Below, piece after piece: positions 32,959 to 44,080 of a stretch of DNA of 64,000 bases. Positions within the stretch are counted from its first letter, which is position 1, and each line of letters starts with the position of its first letter. A program made the translations under genes and the position numbers. Origin of the DNA: Verticillium longisporum (Eukaryota; Ascomycota; Sordariomycetes; Glomerellales; Plectosphaerellaceae). Below the pieces are notes generated by a model. The model did not search any database. It was not told the origin of the DNA and saw only the letters and a program-made list of their open reading frames with translations. The DNA is taken from the NCBI GenBank assembly GCA_019188255.1, contig JAETXT010000011.1, forward strand, positions 1,736,001-1,800,000. The letters run 5' to 3'.

Positions 32959-34658
32959 GGCAGATGGGTCTCTCCAACGAATCGCATCGGCTTTGGGCAA
33001 GAGCACGCAATGTACAGTGCTGCAGACCTACAGGCAGGTCGAAATTGAAAAGCGAGGGGTGGGAAAAACTCAAACCCGAGCTTTTGCTGAATCGAGTCTT
33101 TCTCGCATTTCCGCTCCCCCGCTTCCCGATGCCTTAGTGCCGGGTAGCGTCCTCCGGGATCGGATCATCCACCACGTTTTTTTTTCGTATTTGTTTTTTT
33201 TAAAATTTCAGGCCAGCCAGCAGAATCCGAAGCCCGAAGCACGGCCGCCCAGAAGGGGAAAAGAGAGACAGGTTGCGCGGTCCGACCCGGGAAGTACGCC
33301 GCACTTCTCTCCCCATTATGCACCGGGATACCTGTAAGGGCATGTGACATGGCTTCTTCCCCTCAATCGCAGGGAGCTTTGCGACGACGCTTTACATAAA
33401 CAGAGTTTCAATATTGTCTGCTCTCTGCCGTGTTCCCCCAGGAATCGTGTCATAGTTATCATGTAAAAGGCAAAATGCGTGCCTCTCCCCACGGGGAAAT
33501 AGGGGCCAGCAGCACCCATCTGGCATTTCGTTTGTCATGGCGAGGGGCACAAAGGATGACGGCTTCATGCGACGGCGCTCGATCGGTGGGCCGAGTCACA
33601 CAGAGAATTGCGGGCTTGGCTGGAACCGGGGGTCGCGGTCACGGTCCGGGTTTGGGTGCTCCGTGAGGCTCTTGCGGCCCTCCTCGAACGCAGTCGAGTG
33701 CCTAATGGATTGGCAGATATTAGTCAAAGGTCCATTTCTTTGCTCCATACCGGCTCCATTTCTTCATCTAGTCCCGCTCCGATCCTCTGTCGAGAGGGCG
33801 TCTTGGAGGCGGACCAATACGTAAGGCTTACCCAACGGCATTTTTTTACGGAACCCGCGGCGGGCCTTCGAAAAGCTTAACGTACGTTCCATGGAATGTC
33901 TCGTGTGCTTCTCTGCATACAAAGAAGCCCAAATTTGGAGAGGGGGCGCACTGTAGGTGTGTGTCGCTTGCAGGATCGGAATGTCTCACGGCTGACGACG
34001 AAAAAAGTCAAATCCTAGCTTCATTCCATTCGAACCGGCTGCCTGTGCGCGCAGCAACCTGTGGCAAGCCGTCATGATCTGCCTGTGATGTCTCGTAATA
34101 GTCGGGGAGGCCCTAGCCCCTTCAACGCCTAGCCCGGCCAAAAAAGCGAGAGGCCGGCCTTCTTCCGCACCGGGGCTCTCGTCCGGGGGCTCGATGGGCG
34201 CCTGGAGCACCATAACGCCAGAGCGCCAGAGGACAATGAGTCGGCGCCGCCAGGTTCTGGGCGAGTCACAGGCCGTCCAATTCTGGGCCCGGCTCCATGC
34301 CGCAGCTGTCGGCCGAATTTCGCCCTCGAGCGGGACCCATCATTGACGCATCGCCTCCTTGCTGGACCTGTTGTGACTGTTGGCCTCGTGGTATTAGTCA
34401 ATGCGAGGGAGCCGATCGCGGAATGGCCATGTGGGATATATCTTGAAGCTGCATCCGGTCGAGCTGTCAGGAATGTGATCGGTTTTGCAGTGGTTCTCTG
34501 GTTCTCCTCTTTTCTGACTTGGACGGCTGCTCTAGACAATTCAGGTGCTGTCTTTACAAGTCAGTGTCGCGACAACAGGTCAAGGACGCATTGGTCTGCC
34601 TACCACTCCTTGACAGACCTCAACATCAGTCTCTCCATATCATCCTATCGCACACAAC
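32959..34658. other. intergenic, no gene recognised
   Basis: Head-to-head spacer between the zinc-cluster regulator and the amino-acid transporter. It includes homopolymer T runs around 33176-33205. Frames of 60-136 codons occur on both strands but none has domain-like features. Confidence 0.5.
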
Positions 34659-36135
34659 ATGGGCAACTCTGCCGACTGGACGAATGCCCCCGACGCTAAC
34701 GTGTCGGGTGGTCCCAACACCAAGAACGAGGGCTATGACGATGCCGTGCCCACTTACGAGGCGCCCACCGCCAACAACGACGACGGTGGCATGCTCTCAA
34801 GCGAAGAGGGTGAGCTCATCAACTACAAGACTCTCAACTGGTGGTATGTTGCCTTTTCGTCAATTAGTCGTCAGAGGTGTTTCGGGCAGCTGACAATTTC
34901 TCAGGCAAGGAGGTATCGTTCTCATTGCTGAGACGGTCTCCCTCGGCATCCTCTCCCTGCCTTCGGTGCTGGCCACCGTCGGTCTCGTGCCCGGTATTGT
35001 GCTCATCCTCGTCATGAGCGCGCTGTCGACCTACTCGGGCGTCGTGCTCGCCGAGTTCCGCCGCGCCTATCCCTTTGTGCAGAACTTTGGCGACGCCGTC
35101 GAGGTCATGGGCAAGCCCATCGGCATGGGCCGCCTCTTCCAGGAGATCTTCGGCTGGGCGCAGGTCATCTTCCAGGTCTTCGTCATGGGCTCCCACCTGC
35201 TGACCTGGACCATCTGCCTCAACACGCTGACCAGCAGCTCGACCTGCACCATCGTCTGGGCCGTCGTCGGTCTCGCCGTCTTCTGGGTCCTCAACCTGCC
35301 GCGCACCCTCAAGTGGACGTCGTACATGTCCATGACATCGTGCCTCTCCATCACCGTCGCCATGCTCATGACGCTCGGCGACGTCGCCACCGAGAAGCCC
35401 ATCGGCTCAGGCTCGATCGAGGTCGCCCGCCACCTCGGCTTCACCGGCGCATTCCTCGCCGTCACCAACATTGCCGTGGCCTTCTCGAGCCACTCGTGCT
35501 TCTTCAGCGTCATTGGCGAGTTCAAGAACCCCGACGACTGGCCCAAGGCGCTTGCCCTGCTCCAGATCTGCGACACGACCCTCTACCTCCTCGCCGCCAT
35601 TGTCATCTACGTCTACGTCGGCCAGGACGTCCCGTCGCCGGCCCTCAGCGCTGCGCATTCTCCCACGATGCGCAAGGCCATCTGGGGCGTCGCCATCCCC
35701 ACCATTGTCATCGCCGGCGTCATCTACGGCCACGTTGCCGCCAAGTACATCTTCTCCCGCATGTTCCGCGACACCAAGCACATGATCCGCCGCACCAAGC
35801 TCTCCAACCTTGCCTGGGTCGCCGTCACCTTCGGCATCTGGGTCCTCGCCACCGTCATCGCCGAGTCCATTCCCGTCTTCAACAGCCTGCTCGGCCTCAT
35901 CGCTGCCCTCTTCGCCAGCTGGTTCTCCTACGGCCTCCCCGGCATCTTCTGGCTGTGGATGCACAAGGGGAACTACTTCTCCAGCAAGGCGCAGACGTGC
36001 CGCTTCGTCGCCAACGTCGTGCTCTTCCTGACTGGCTTCCTCATCTGCGTGCTCGGCCTGTGGGCTTCCATCGAGGCGATCGCCACGGAGAAGGGCACCA
36101 AGCCTTGGACGTGCGCTAGCAATGCTGCCGAGTAA
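34659..36135 (+). CDS. AAAP-family amino-acid transporter (Neurospora MTR-like)
   Basis: Proton-coupled neutral/aromatic amino-acid permease of the AAAP (Aa_trans) family, similar in layout to the N system protein MTR of Neurospora. Exons 34659-34843 and 34905-36135 with intron 34844-34904 (GTATGT...TCAG) give 471 residues. The 58-residue N-terminus is polar and acidic (MGNSADWTNAPDANVSGG), then NWWQGGIVLIAETVSLGILS opens TM1, a characteristic position. About eleven hydrophobic segments follow, including VGLVPGIVLILVMSALSTYS, AQVIFQVFVMGSHLLTW, NIAVAFSSHSCFFSVIGEFK and LLGLIAALFASWFSYGLPGI. Codon use is strongly C/G-ending, as for an expressed gene. Plasma membrane (or vacuolar) location is expected. 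Confidence 0.92.
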
Positions 36136-36289
36136 AGGGGCTGGTGTTATGAGGTAGAGAGTTGATCCATAGCGAGTTGCATCCATGTTTTTCTTCGACT
36201 ATTTCCACTTGCTTCTTGTGACAGCCTGTGAATCTTGTGATGTAGATGAACTCTCACGAAAGGTCCCTCACCTTGACTTCGGTCTCCCG

Positions 36290-36840
36290 CTAACGAACGC
36301 GAAAACAGCCCACGAAACAGTGGCAACACTTCTCGCCATGCCACGCGAGCTGCGCGACAGAATTCTGCGGCACGCCGTGTCCACACCCAACAACTCCCCG
36401 GCGAACCCCTCGACGGCAGTCGCCGACAGAGCGCCAATGGACGACAACGACATTGACTGCACGCCGCCGGCCTGTCGTGCACCTCGAGACAGGTCCTAGA
36501 CAAGACCCAGGACTATTTAGCCTCTAGGGTGCTCGCCTACACATGGACGTCGTGTACGTCAAAAATGGCGCAGTCATGCCGTCGTGGGTTCTGCTCTCCA
36601 CGCGGACTCCCATGCCGATGTCGTGCGCGTGACGTTCCGCATCAAAGACCGCCCCGCAGATCTGGCCCTCAATGATCCCGAGCAAACTGGCGGCGGGGCG
36701 GTGGCGATGAAACGACAATGGCGTCGTCGCCCGCGTCGGCGTGCTCCATCGCAAAGCTTGTGCTCAATGCCCAGCTTTTGGGGAGGATAGGGATGGCCCT
36801 GATGTTTTAGAGCAAGATCGTGAGCACGGGGAGTAGCACA
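36290..36840 (+). pseudogene. decayed ELRD/F-box-like fungal protein
   Basis: Pieces of one protein survive in different frames. LLAMPRELRDRILRHAVSTP at about 36331-36390 is the opening motif of a large fungal family beginning with LPxELRDxI. About 150 bases later MDVVYVKNGAVMPSWVLLST (36542-36601) matches the DVVYVKN...PTW block usual in those proteins; it ends at a TGA at 36629. The continuation is one frame over as HADVVRVTFRIKDRPADLAL (about 36599-36658), then another shift gives DNGVVARVGV. The fragments are in the right order and spacing for one gene but need several frame changes, so this is a pseudogene. The family match is from memory. An intact 2EXR gene, with a related leading motif, lies 0.8 kb downstream. 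Confidence 0.6.
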
Positions 36841-37612
36841 TGTTCGCCCGTGGCGTGTGGCTCGTGGCGAGGCGACAGGGTAAGTTCCTTGAACACGTGA
36901 AGACGTTGGAGGAGACAGATGCGAGAGGCTGCCGGCATAGGTGCTTGGCTCGTTCGTAGGACGCTTCCTCGGAGCTTGAATGTCTCTGGTATGGCAATAC
37001 TATACGTACGGCAGGGTGCATGCAGTATGCAGTATGGCAAAATTGGCGTGATCGAGGCGAGGGCTTGATGACGTGGATGGGATGCTGGGGAGCCCTATCG
37101 GACGCCTCAGCGTATATAGTCATATACAGACGCAGGCGTATGATGAGCCACTTGTCCAGAAATTTCGAGTCGATGGGTAAAGAAAGGGTCATCGAGGACG
37201 AGACTGCGGGTCCAGACTCGGGAGAAGCTACAATCTGATATTGAGCTGGTGATACACTGTTGGCGTTCAGAAGGGGCCAGGAAACGTCGGAAGTGGCGAC
37301 ACAGGAGCGCCGTATCGCGAGCCTAGATGCTGAGTCATGGTCATGTGACTTGGCGTCTGACACTTGAATCTTGACGCGTCTCGCCCTTGGGTGAATTTGC
37401 TGACCTAAGGCGCTTCAGCCGATTCCTGCTCTGGCTCCCTGTCGTCGACCTCATCCATCGAACCCGTCGACATCATTTCATCTGCCAACTCTCATTTACA
37501 TCACCTCCCATACATTTAATCTCTAATCATGTACTAGGTCTTCCTCGTTGAACAGCCATATTCGAGGAGCCCGTCATTAGACCTCCAGACACCTGCCATC
37601 CTCGGCCTCACC
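36841..37612. other. intergenic; left part may continue the pseudogene
   Basis: No intact gene. The first 150 bases could contain further decayed coding sequence; the rest is the promoter of the 37613 gene. Confidence 0.45.
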
Positions 37613-39754
37613 ATGGCAAGACTTCGGCCAGAGGAGTCTCAAGACTCCGCCTCGGAGGACGACTCATCAGTCATCGAACAGGAGGTCAGGATCATTGGTG
37701 TCGAAGACTCTGAGTCGTCAGACTCGGACGCCGAAGAATCTGACAGCTCCGATGGCTCGCAAGCGCCCCGAAGAAAGGCCCGTCACGGCGACTTCTTCGA
37801 CACGGAAGCCCTCGACGACAGCGCCAGCGAAAGCGACGATGGCGAAGGCTCTGACGATTCGGGCGATTCAGATCCCTATGGAACCTCCGGAGCACGAGCC
37901 AAGCCCTTTTGGGGACACGCTGTCGCTGGACCCCGCTCCTTCCCTCAGTTTATGCGGCTGCCTATTGAGCTGCGTGCGCTCATCTGGCACCATTTCTGCG
38001 ATGATCTGAACGTATCTCACCGCGTTCTAGACTTTGCCATTCACAGGAACGTGCACGGAAAGTGGAAGGCTTTTGCCGGCAACTCGTTGCTCGCAAGGAC
38101 GACCGCCTCGCGGGCCATGCTCTCCGTCTACCACGAAACCCGCAACCTGTACCTCGGCAGGTATCCCCATGCCCTCGACTTCTCCACCGAAGAAGCAAAG
38201 CCCGCCACGTTTCACTTCAACCGGGATAGCGATATCATCATGATCTCAGCCGGCGACATCGAAAACGGCCTGGAGCACCCAGCCGCCTACAGCCATGCGG
38301 ACGGTCCCGGCGCCTTTGAAATCCCCGGCTTCTCAGACAGGATCAACCATCTCGGCGTGCAACTGCCGCTCGACAGAGTGAGCGACGGTGACCTCGTCCC
38401 CTATCAGTACTTTCTGAGCATGCCCAACTTGACGGCCGTGTACCCCTGCTTCGACGTCGATGCCCATCAGGTTCACGTGTCAGACTTGAAATGGTGTGTC
38501 TCTGACCACGCTGTTTCTTGCCATGCAGATACGGAGGAAATTGAGCCCGGTCTCGGCGAGGATTTCGAGATGATTTATGTGTGGCATGACCCCAACGCCG
38601 AGTGCAACGAGGAAGGCGACTGTGCCCTCCTGACTGCTTATACTGGCCTTGGGCCCCTGAGAGAGAGTCTCGTGCATTTCGACGAAGACGACTACGATGA
38701 ACTGAGCGAAGAAGCCAGGTTGGCCAAGCTCAAGGAAACGGAGAGGCTCGATGCAATCATGCTCTGCCCTATGAGGCTGTTCTCCGGCGATAGCCACACC
38801 GCCCTGCTCGATGTGCTGCGCCAAGCACGGTTGCCCGACGGTACATGGGATGACGAGCGCCTCGATCAGTTCATGGAGGACGACGATGTGCCAGAGCCTG
38901 ACTCGTTCCTGGACAACTACGATAGCGACGGTATCGACGACGCTACAGTCCCAGAACCCGAGACAGACGACGACGAGGGCTCTGGGATCGAGGATGACAC
39001 GCTGGCGATGGAGCTGGGGCAAGGTTGGACTGGACCTTCTGCTGGGTTTTCACCGGTGGAAGGTGAGATCCAGACGCACGATCATAGCGTATACACAATC
39101 CATGACTCTTCAGAAGAAGAGGAAGCAGAAACGGGGGAGGAAGAGGAGGCGGCGTCGCCGCCGAGATCACCAACTAAGCGAATAAGAGGTCGCCAGATCA
39201 TCGAGGACGACAGCGACGAAGATGAAGTTGGTGACGAGTCGGTCATGGAGATCGCTGCGCCAGAGCCATCGCGGAGTAAGAAGCGATCACGTGTCATTCT
39301 ATCTGATGATGAAGACGAGGAAGAGTCCGCAGTACAAAGCAGGCCCGCAAAACGAGCACGGCCAGTGGTCATCGATGACGATGACGAAGAGGAGGAGCAG
39401 GAATCTGACGTTCAGGAGGTTGCTCAGAAGACTCGAGGACGCGGGTCCAGTACGAGGGCGCCTGTGGTTCTGTCAGACTCGGAAGAGGAGGAGTCTGACG
39501 ACGAGAGTGAAGACGAGCCGCCAAGAACACTTTCACTCGCGGAACGCCTGCGATTACACCGAGAGGCGAACCCCATTGATGATTCGGAAGAAGGCTCCGA
39601 ATCAGAAGAAGACGAAAACGATTACACCAGAGGCACGGACGAGGACGACTCGGAAAGAGATCAGGGAGATTCGGATGATCTTGTGCTGGGAATGGCAGAT
39701 GAAGGCGATGAAGAAGACGAAGAAGTAGACGAATACGAAGACGGATACCACTAG
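37613..39754 (+). CDS. 2EXR-domain protein with long acidic tail
   Basis: Single exon, 713 residues. After a Ser/Asp/Glu-rich N-terminus (residues 1-90), the globular part begins at about residue 109 with SFPQFMRLPIELRALIWHHF, the E-L-R-x-x-I-W motif that opens the fungal 2EXR domain. Domain-like segments follow to about residue 400, including ASRAMLSVYHETRNLYLGRY and ATFHFNRDSDIIMI, the usual strand pattern. The remaining 300 residues are extremely acidic with basic islands that look like nuclear signals (PTKRIRGRQI, SKKRSRVILSD, RPAKRARPVV), each followed by runs of Asp, Glu and Ser, many of the SDDEDEEE casein-kinase-2 type. This suggests a nuclear protein, perhaps a histone or chromatin partner; inference only. 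2EXR proteins have no established biochemical role that I know of. Confidence 0.82.
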   Translation: MARLRPEESQDSASEDDSSVIEQEVRIIGVEDSESSDSDAEESDSSDGSQAPRRKARHGDFFDTEALDDSASESDDGEGSDDSGDSDPYGTSGARAKPFWGHAVAGPRSFPQFMRLPIELRALIWHHFCDDLNVSHRVLDFAIHRNVHGKWKAFAGNSLLARTTASRAMLSVYHETRNLYLGRYPHALDFSTEEAKPATFHFNRDSDIIMISAGDIENGLEHPAAYSHADGPGAFEIPGFSDRINHLGVQLPLDRVSDGDLVPYQYFLSMPNLTAVYPCFDVDAHQVHVSDLKWCVSDHAVSCHADTEEIEPGLGEDFEMIYVWHDPNAECNEEGDCALLTAYTGLGPLRESLVHFDEDDYDELSEEARLAKLKETERLDAIMLCPMRLFSGDSHTALLDVLRQARLPDGTWDDERLDQFMEDDDVPEPDSFLDNYDSDGIDDATVPEPETDDDEGSGIEDDTLAMELGQGWTGPSAGFSPVEGEIQTHDHSVYTIHDSSEEEEAETGEEEEAASPPRSPTKRIRGRQIIEDDSDEDEVGDESVMEIAAPEPSRSKKRSRVILSDDEDEEESAVQSRPAKRARPVVIDDDDEEEEQESDVQEVAQKTRGRGSSTRAPVVLSDSEEEESDDESEDEPPRTLSLAERLRLHREANPIDDSEEGSESEEDENDYTRGTDEDDSERDQGDSDDLVLGMADEGDEEDEEVDEYEDGYH

Positions 39755-39831
39755 CTATCCCCCGCCATTTCATCGAAATTCCAAACACAGGATACCAGCA
39801 AACACCAAACATAATAGAACCTGCCTGGGGC

Positions 39832-42800
39832 CTAATACGCACCCTCCCTTTCCTCCCAAACCGGCGCTTCCGTCAGCTCCACGTCTCCAAACCCACTCGC
39901 CGTGACCATGGCCACATCCCACGCCATACCTTCCACCCTCGCGCCGCCCTCCTCCATCGCCCAAAGCGTGATCCCCACCGTGTTCGTCCCGTGATAGTCC
40001 AGTATTCCCTCCGGTACAGGGAACCTAGCCTGCGGCCCTATATGCGGCACAAACTTGCCAAACTGGAACCCGTTGACGAAGAGCTGCACCCGGTACGCCC
40101 CCTTCCCCTCCTCGCTCATGCCAAACCGAACAGCGAGCGGCACATCGTACCCGCGCGGCAGGTCGAGCGCAAACTCGGCCGTGTAAAACGACACGCCCGG
40201 CGCCGCGCGCCCAGACGTCGGCCCGCCGGCCGCCCAGGACGACGAAGGCGGCGAGGGCTGATGGTAGCCCTGCCGCTCAGCGAACAGGGCGCCCTCGTTC
40301 AGCGGGCCGCGCTTCTTGTCTGCGTAGCGCTCGCCGCCCAGGTTGCCCGTCAGCTTCCACTTGATGGCGTCGGGCTCGTGGCCTGAGAGGGAGTAGGCGA
40401 GAATGCCGCGCGGCGTCTTGAGGTTGTCTTCGCCGAGGACGTAGTTGCCGTTGAGCCCCATGAGGTCGATGAGCACGGTAAACACGTGCGACGTGTCGGG
40501 CTTCAGGGATGGCAGGGCCATGGTGAGGGTGCCGCTTGGGGCGGATGCGGAGCCGGGCCAGGATCCGAGGTGCTGGTCGTCGAGCCAGATGGAGGCGCCG
40601 AAGGCGTGGCCGCCTTGGAGGGTGATGTTGAGGGTGGACTTGGCGGTTGTGGCGGTGAAGTGGCCGCGGTAGATGACGGAGCCGGTGTGGAAGCCATAGT
40701 CACTCGCGTAGAGCGAGACGGGCGTCTTGATGGGGAATTTGTCGTTCGGGGAGGTTGTGAGGTCGGCGTCTGTCCAGAGAGAGTCGTCGTATGAAGACTG
40801 GATCTCAGGAAGCGAGTCGATCGTCTTCCATTTGAGCTGGCTGAAGCATGGGAGCTTGATCTCAGGCGGAGAGAAGTCTACCGTGGCCGTGATTACGCCA
40901 TGTGAAGACTGTTCAAAGGACAGCTCTTGGCCGTTCCAGGTCAGGGTCTTCAGGTCGGCGGGAGCGCCGCCGATAATCTCGATCGGAGTCGTGGCGTTGA
41001 CGTCGCCGACGAGTGCAAGGGTCGACGCGTCAATATTGACTGTGCGGACAAGGTAGCCTGCCTTGACGATGACGTCCGAAGTGCCATAGTCGCCGCCGGA
41101 CCCTGTCGGGGGTACCCAGAAGTTGTAGGCTTCGTTGCGAACCACGAGATAGATGTAGAGGTCTCGATGGACGCGCACGAGTTTACGGTCTGTCGTCACG
41201 TCCCAGGCCACAATTGTGTGGTTATCTCCATCTTCAATCTTGACACCTGAGCCCTCGAGCACCTCACTGTCAGCGCTACCTGCGCCCCCGATGGCGATTT
41301 CGTGATGCTCATCGGGTCCGCCATATAGCACGAGCACCGTCTTATCATCGTACTTCTTCCATGTAAATACCTCAGCAGACGAGTAGATCAAGGTATGGTC
41401 GCCAACTGGGTAGTCGCTAACGTGGATCTTGGAATCGCGCCTCGTCAGATACAGGCTATCTCCGAGCTGTGGAATCACAAGATCCCCGTGTCCCACTGTC
41501 TCAACCGTTAGTTTATACGGTACCCTGTCGACGGTATCATACTGCGTGTGTCGTGAAATGTAAAATTTTGTGGTGTTCGTCCTGGCTGGCGTAACAGTGG
41601 CACCAGGATTATCCGTGAAATCTAGAGACGAGTTGAACCTCTCTGCTGCCAGAAACGCGGGCGACACATGGAAGAAATTGGCCTGCAGCTTGACCTCGCT
41701 GTATCTCTCGCCAGAGCAGACGTTCTTCGGTGATTTGCGCGCCGTAGTCGTATGACGTGAAGCCTTCAGCGTGGCCCAAGTTACCCCAATTCGTGCCGCC
41801 GTATGTCATGTAAATATTGAAGATTGTGGCACCGACGGCGTAATTGTTCTTGTAGAGGACGCGCTCAAACTCCATGTTTAGAAGGAGGGCGCAGTTCTCA
41901 AAGCCAGCGTCACCCCAGTGCTGGAAGCCTCCGCCTTGGTACTGCGATTATTAGTCTTTCGTATCATCATAGATCCTGAATGAATTACCTCGGGGATTGT
42001 GTAAGGTGTATCTGGGGCGACGGCATTGTTGATCGCCAGCCAGTCTGTCGGAAGACCATCCTCTGGCCAGACAGTCGGGTTCTCGCAGTCGAAGCCGAGG
42101 GGATAAGAATCGTGGCCATAAATATCTACGCTAGCGGGCGTGTGGGCGGTAATGTAGCCGTTCATGTGCGCTTCGTTATTGACGTACGGCACGATGACGC
42201 CGGCATCACGGTACTGATTCTGGACGCGTTCCCAGTAGTCAAAATCAGGCATTGGGTAGAGATCTTGGTCAATCGTGTTCTGGTACTCATTCTCAGGCTG
42301 GAACAGGATGACAGGACCACCGTTGGTAATCTGATGGGCGGCGATGACCTTCCCAATCTCGTGGGTGTATCTGAACCGTCAGCTCTGGTCATACAACCAA
42401 CAGGCTACAGACTTACAGGTCAGTGGCGTTGAAGAAGGCCTCGTTGTATGTGCGAAGGGCTCCCGGCGTCCTTGTCAGCCATCCTGGAAACCCGCCGCCA
42501 GCGACCTCGGCGTTGATGTACGGCCCTGGCCGAGGCAGCACATAAAGGCCTGCCTTTTTCGCAGCCTCAAAAAACGGGTTTAGATCAAATATGCCATCCA
42601 TCCGAACTTGGCCTCGCTCAGCCTCGATGAGATGCCAGTTGATGTAAATGGAGACGCAGTTGTACCCGGATGCCTTGATCTTCTGGAGGATATCGAGCCA
42701 GAGGGACTGGACGGGCAGGCTTGACATGTTAGGTTCATTGTCGCTTAGGCAAATGAATGAAAGACAAACCGGAATGGGTGAAACTCGCCGCTGAACACCA

Positions 42801-43026
42801 TCAACCTCTCGCCATTAATGAAGAGGCTATGATCATCCCAGGTTACCTGAAATGGTGCTGTTAGTCGCGAACTCGTCCGAACCTTTACTCCTTCACTCAC
42901 GATGTTCTGGGCCTGACGGCTCCCCACTTGTTTGATGTCATGAACATTCTGGTCAAGTCCTTTAGCACCGACACTCGTGGCCAATGCCAGACCCAAGAAT
43001 AGGGCCCGGAGAGACTTGGGCAGCAT
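39832..43026 (-). CDS. secreted GH35 beta-galactosidase with one-base frame break
   Basis: Retaining beta-galactosidase, secreted, removing terminal beta-galactose from plant polysaccharides. Exons: 43026-42901, 42846-42770, 42719-42417, 42370-41989, 41941-39832. It starts with a signal peptide, [20 protein letters not shown]. The TIM barrel shows [40 protein letters not shown] and [27 protein letters not shown] carries the acid/base Glu, and the nucleophile Glu sits at the end of exon 4 in TIPE, joined to [29 protein letters not shown] and [15 protein letters not shown] follow. Near 41710 the frame shifts by one base: the next expected block ([16 protein letters not shown]) is in the neighbouring frame, with no possible intron. 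The rest to 39832 encodes the usual beta-sandwich domains. As read, the product would lack everything after the barrel, so this is either an inactive allele or a sequencing error. Confidence 0.88.
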
Positions 43027-43794
43027 CTTAACTAATTCCTTTGAGAGGTATGACCGATGAGGCTCGCACAACCTATGCTTGAAGCTCGTGTGACAACGAT
43101 AGATGGCAATGGTCCGCTACCAAATTGTCCGTACACAGACGGAGCTCAACCCTCGGGGGAACGAACATGCTACCCTTTCACTTTCACTGTAACCGGCACC
43201 GGCTTCCCCTTCTCATGTCTTGGACTCTCCAAGGCCATCCTACTGTCGATCACCCCGGGCTTGCCTGTCTCTCACTGGTCCGGCAGTACGCTCTTGGCAC
43301 GTGTAACGCGCGGTGTCATCGAAGCTAACATACCAAGGAACAGCGATCCATCTCCAGAGCCATCGGCATGTAACTCTGTCAGGTCACGTTTGAGGTGCAG
43401 GGAGAAGTGGGCGAATCACCACGGTCGGGGATGTGGATGATCACCGGAGTTTCCCCTCCCCCGTGCATATCCCGCGTTCATTCGGACTCAGGAGGACACC
43501 GATGGCAGCATTTGGGGCCGACGTTCCGATTTTTCGAGGGCACAATGCCAACGACACTGAACTACGAAGGTGGTAGTAATCAGACGGGAAGCGCTCTTTA
43601 GTATGCGAATTGGGCCGAATCAGAGCACAAAGACAGCCCGGAAGAAGCCCAGCTTGGTATTGATGCTGGGATAGCACAGTTCAAGCAAATCAGTCACTTG
43701 AAACCCCTGGGAGCACGAGAAGGGCTACAACCCAAGTTTGTTCATGATTGCCGCCGCAAAACATGCCAAAAAGTACCAGAAACATCAAAAAGTT
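43027..43794. other. intergenic, no gene recognised
   Basis: Promoter of the GH35 gene and spacer up to tRNA-His. Short frames only. Confidence 0.5.
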
Positions 43795-43880
43795 GCTCCG
43801 AGGCGGATTCGAACTGCCGTCAATGCAGTATTGTAGTAAGAACCACAATGCATCATCCTAACCAACTAGACGATCGAAGC
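43795..43880 (-). tRNA. tRNA-His (GUG) candidate with ~14-nt intron
   Basis: On the minus strand the acceptor arms GCTTCGA and TCGGAGC pair over seven positions with one G-U. The A-box is TCGTCTAGTTGG and the B-box AGTTCGAATCC. The anticodon stem is ATGCA/TGCAT around TTGTGG, placing GTG at 34-36, followed by an intron of about 14 bases (TTCTTACTACAATA) at the canonical position. The discriminator base is A, and there is no encoded CCA, as in eukaryotes. The T stem GGCAG/CCGCC has one A-C mismatch, which leaves a small chance that it is a pseudo-tRNA. Confidence 0.7.
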
Positions 43881-44080
43881 TGGATAATTACTGGTCAAAT
43901 TTGAGGCATTATGTCGACAGGGAGCGGGGGAAAACTAAAGGTTTGACACATGTCTGAACACTCATCAGTGGGGACGCCAGTGTGGGCGGGAGGCCTGACT
44001 CAATGTCAGATAGGCACTGAATGGGTGATTATCTCTTGCGTCGTTGTTTGAAGGTGGCAATGTGATCAAGACTACGGCCC

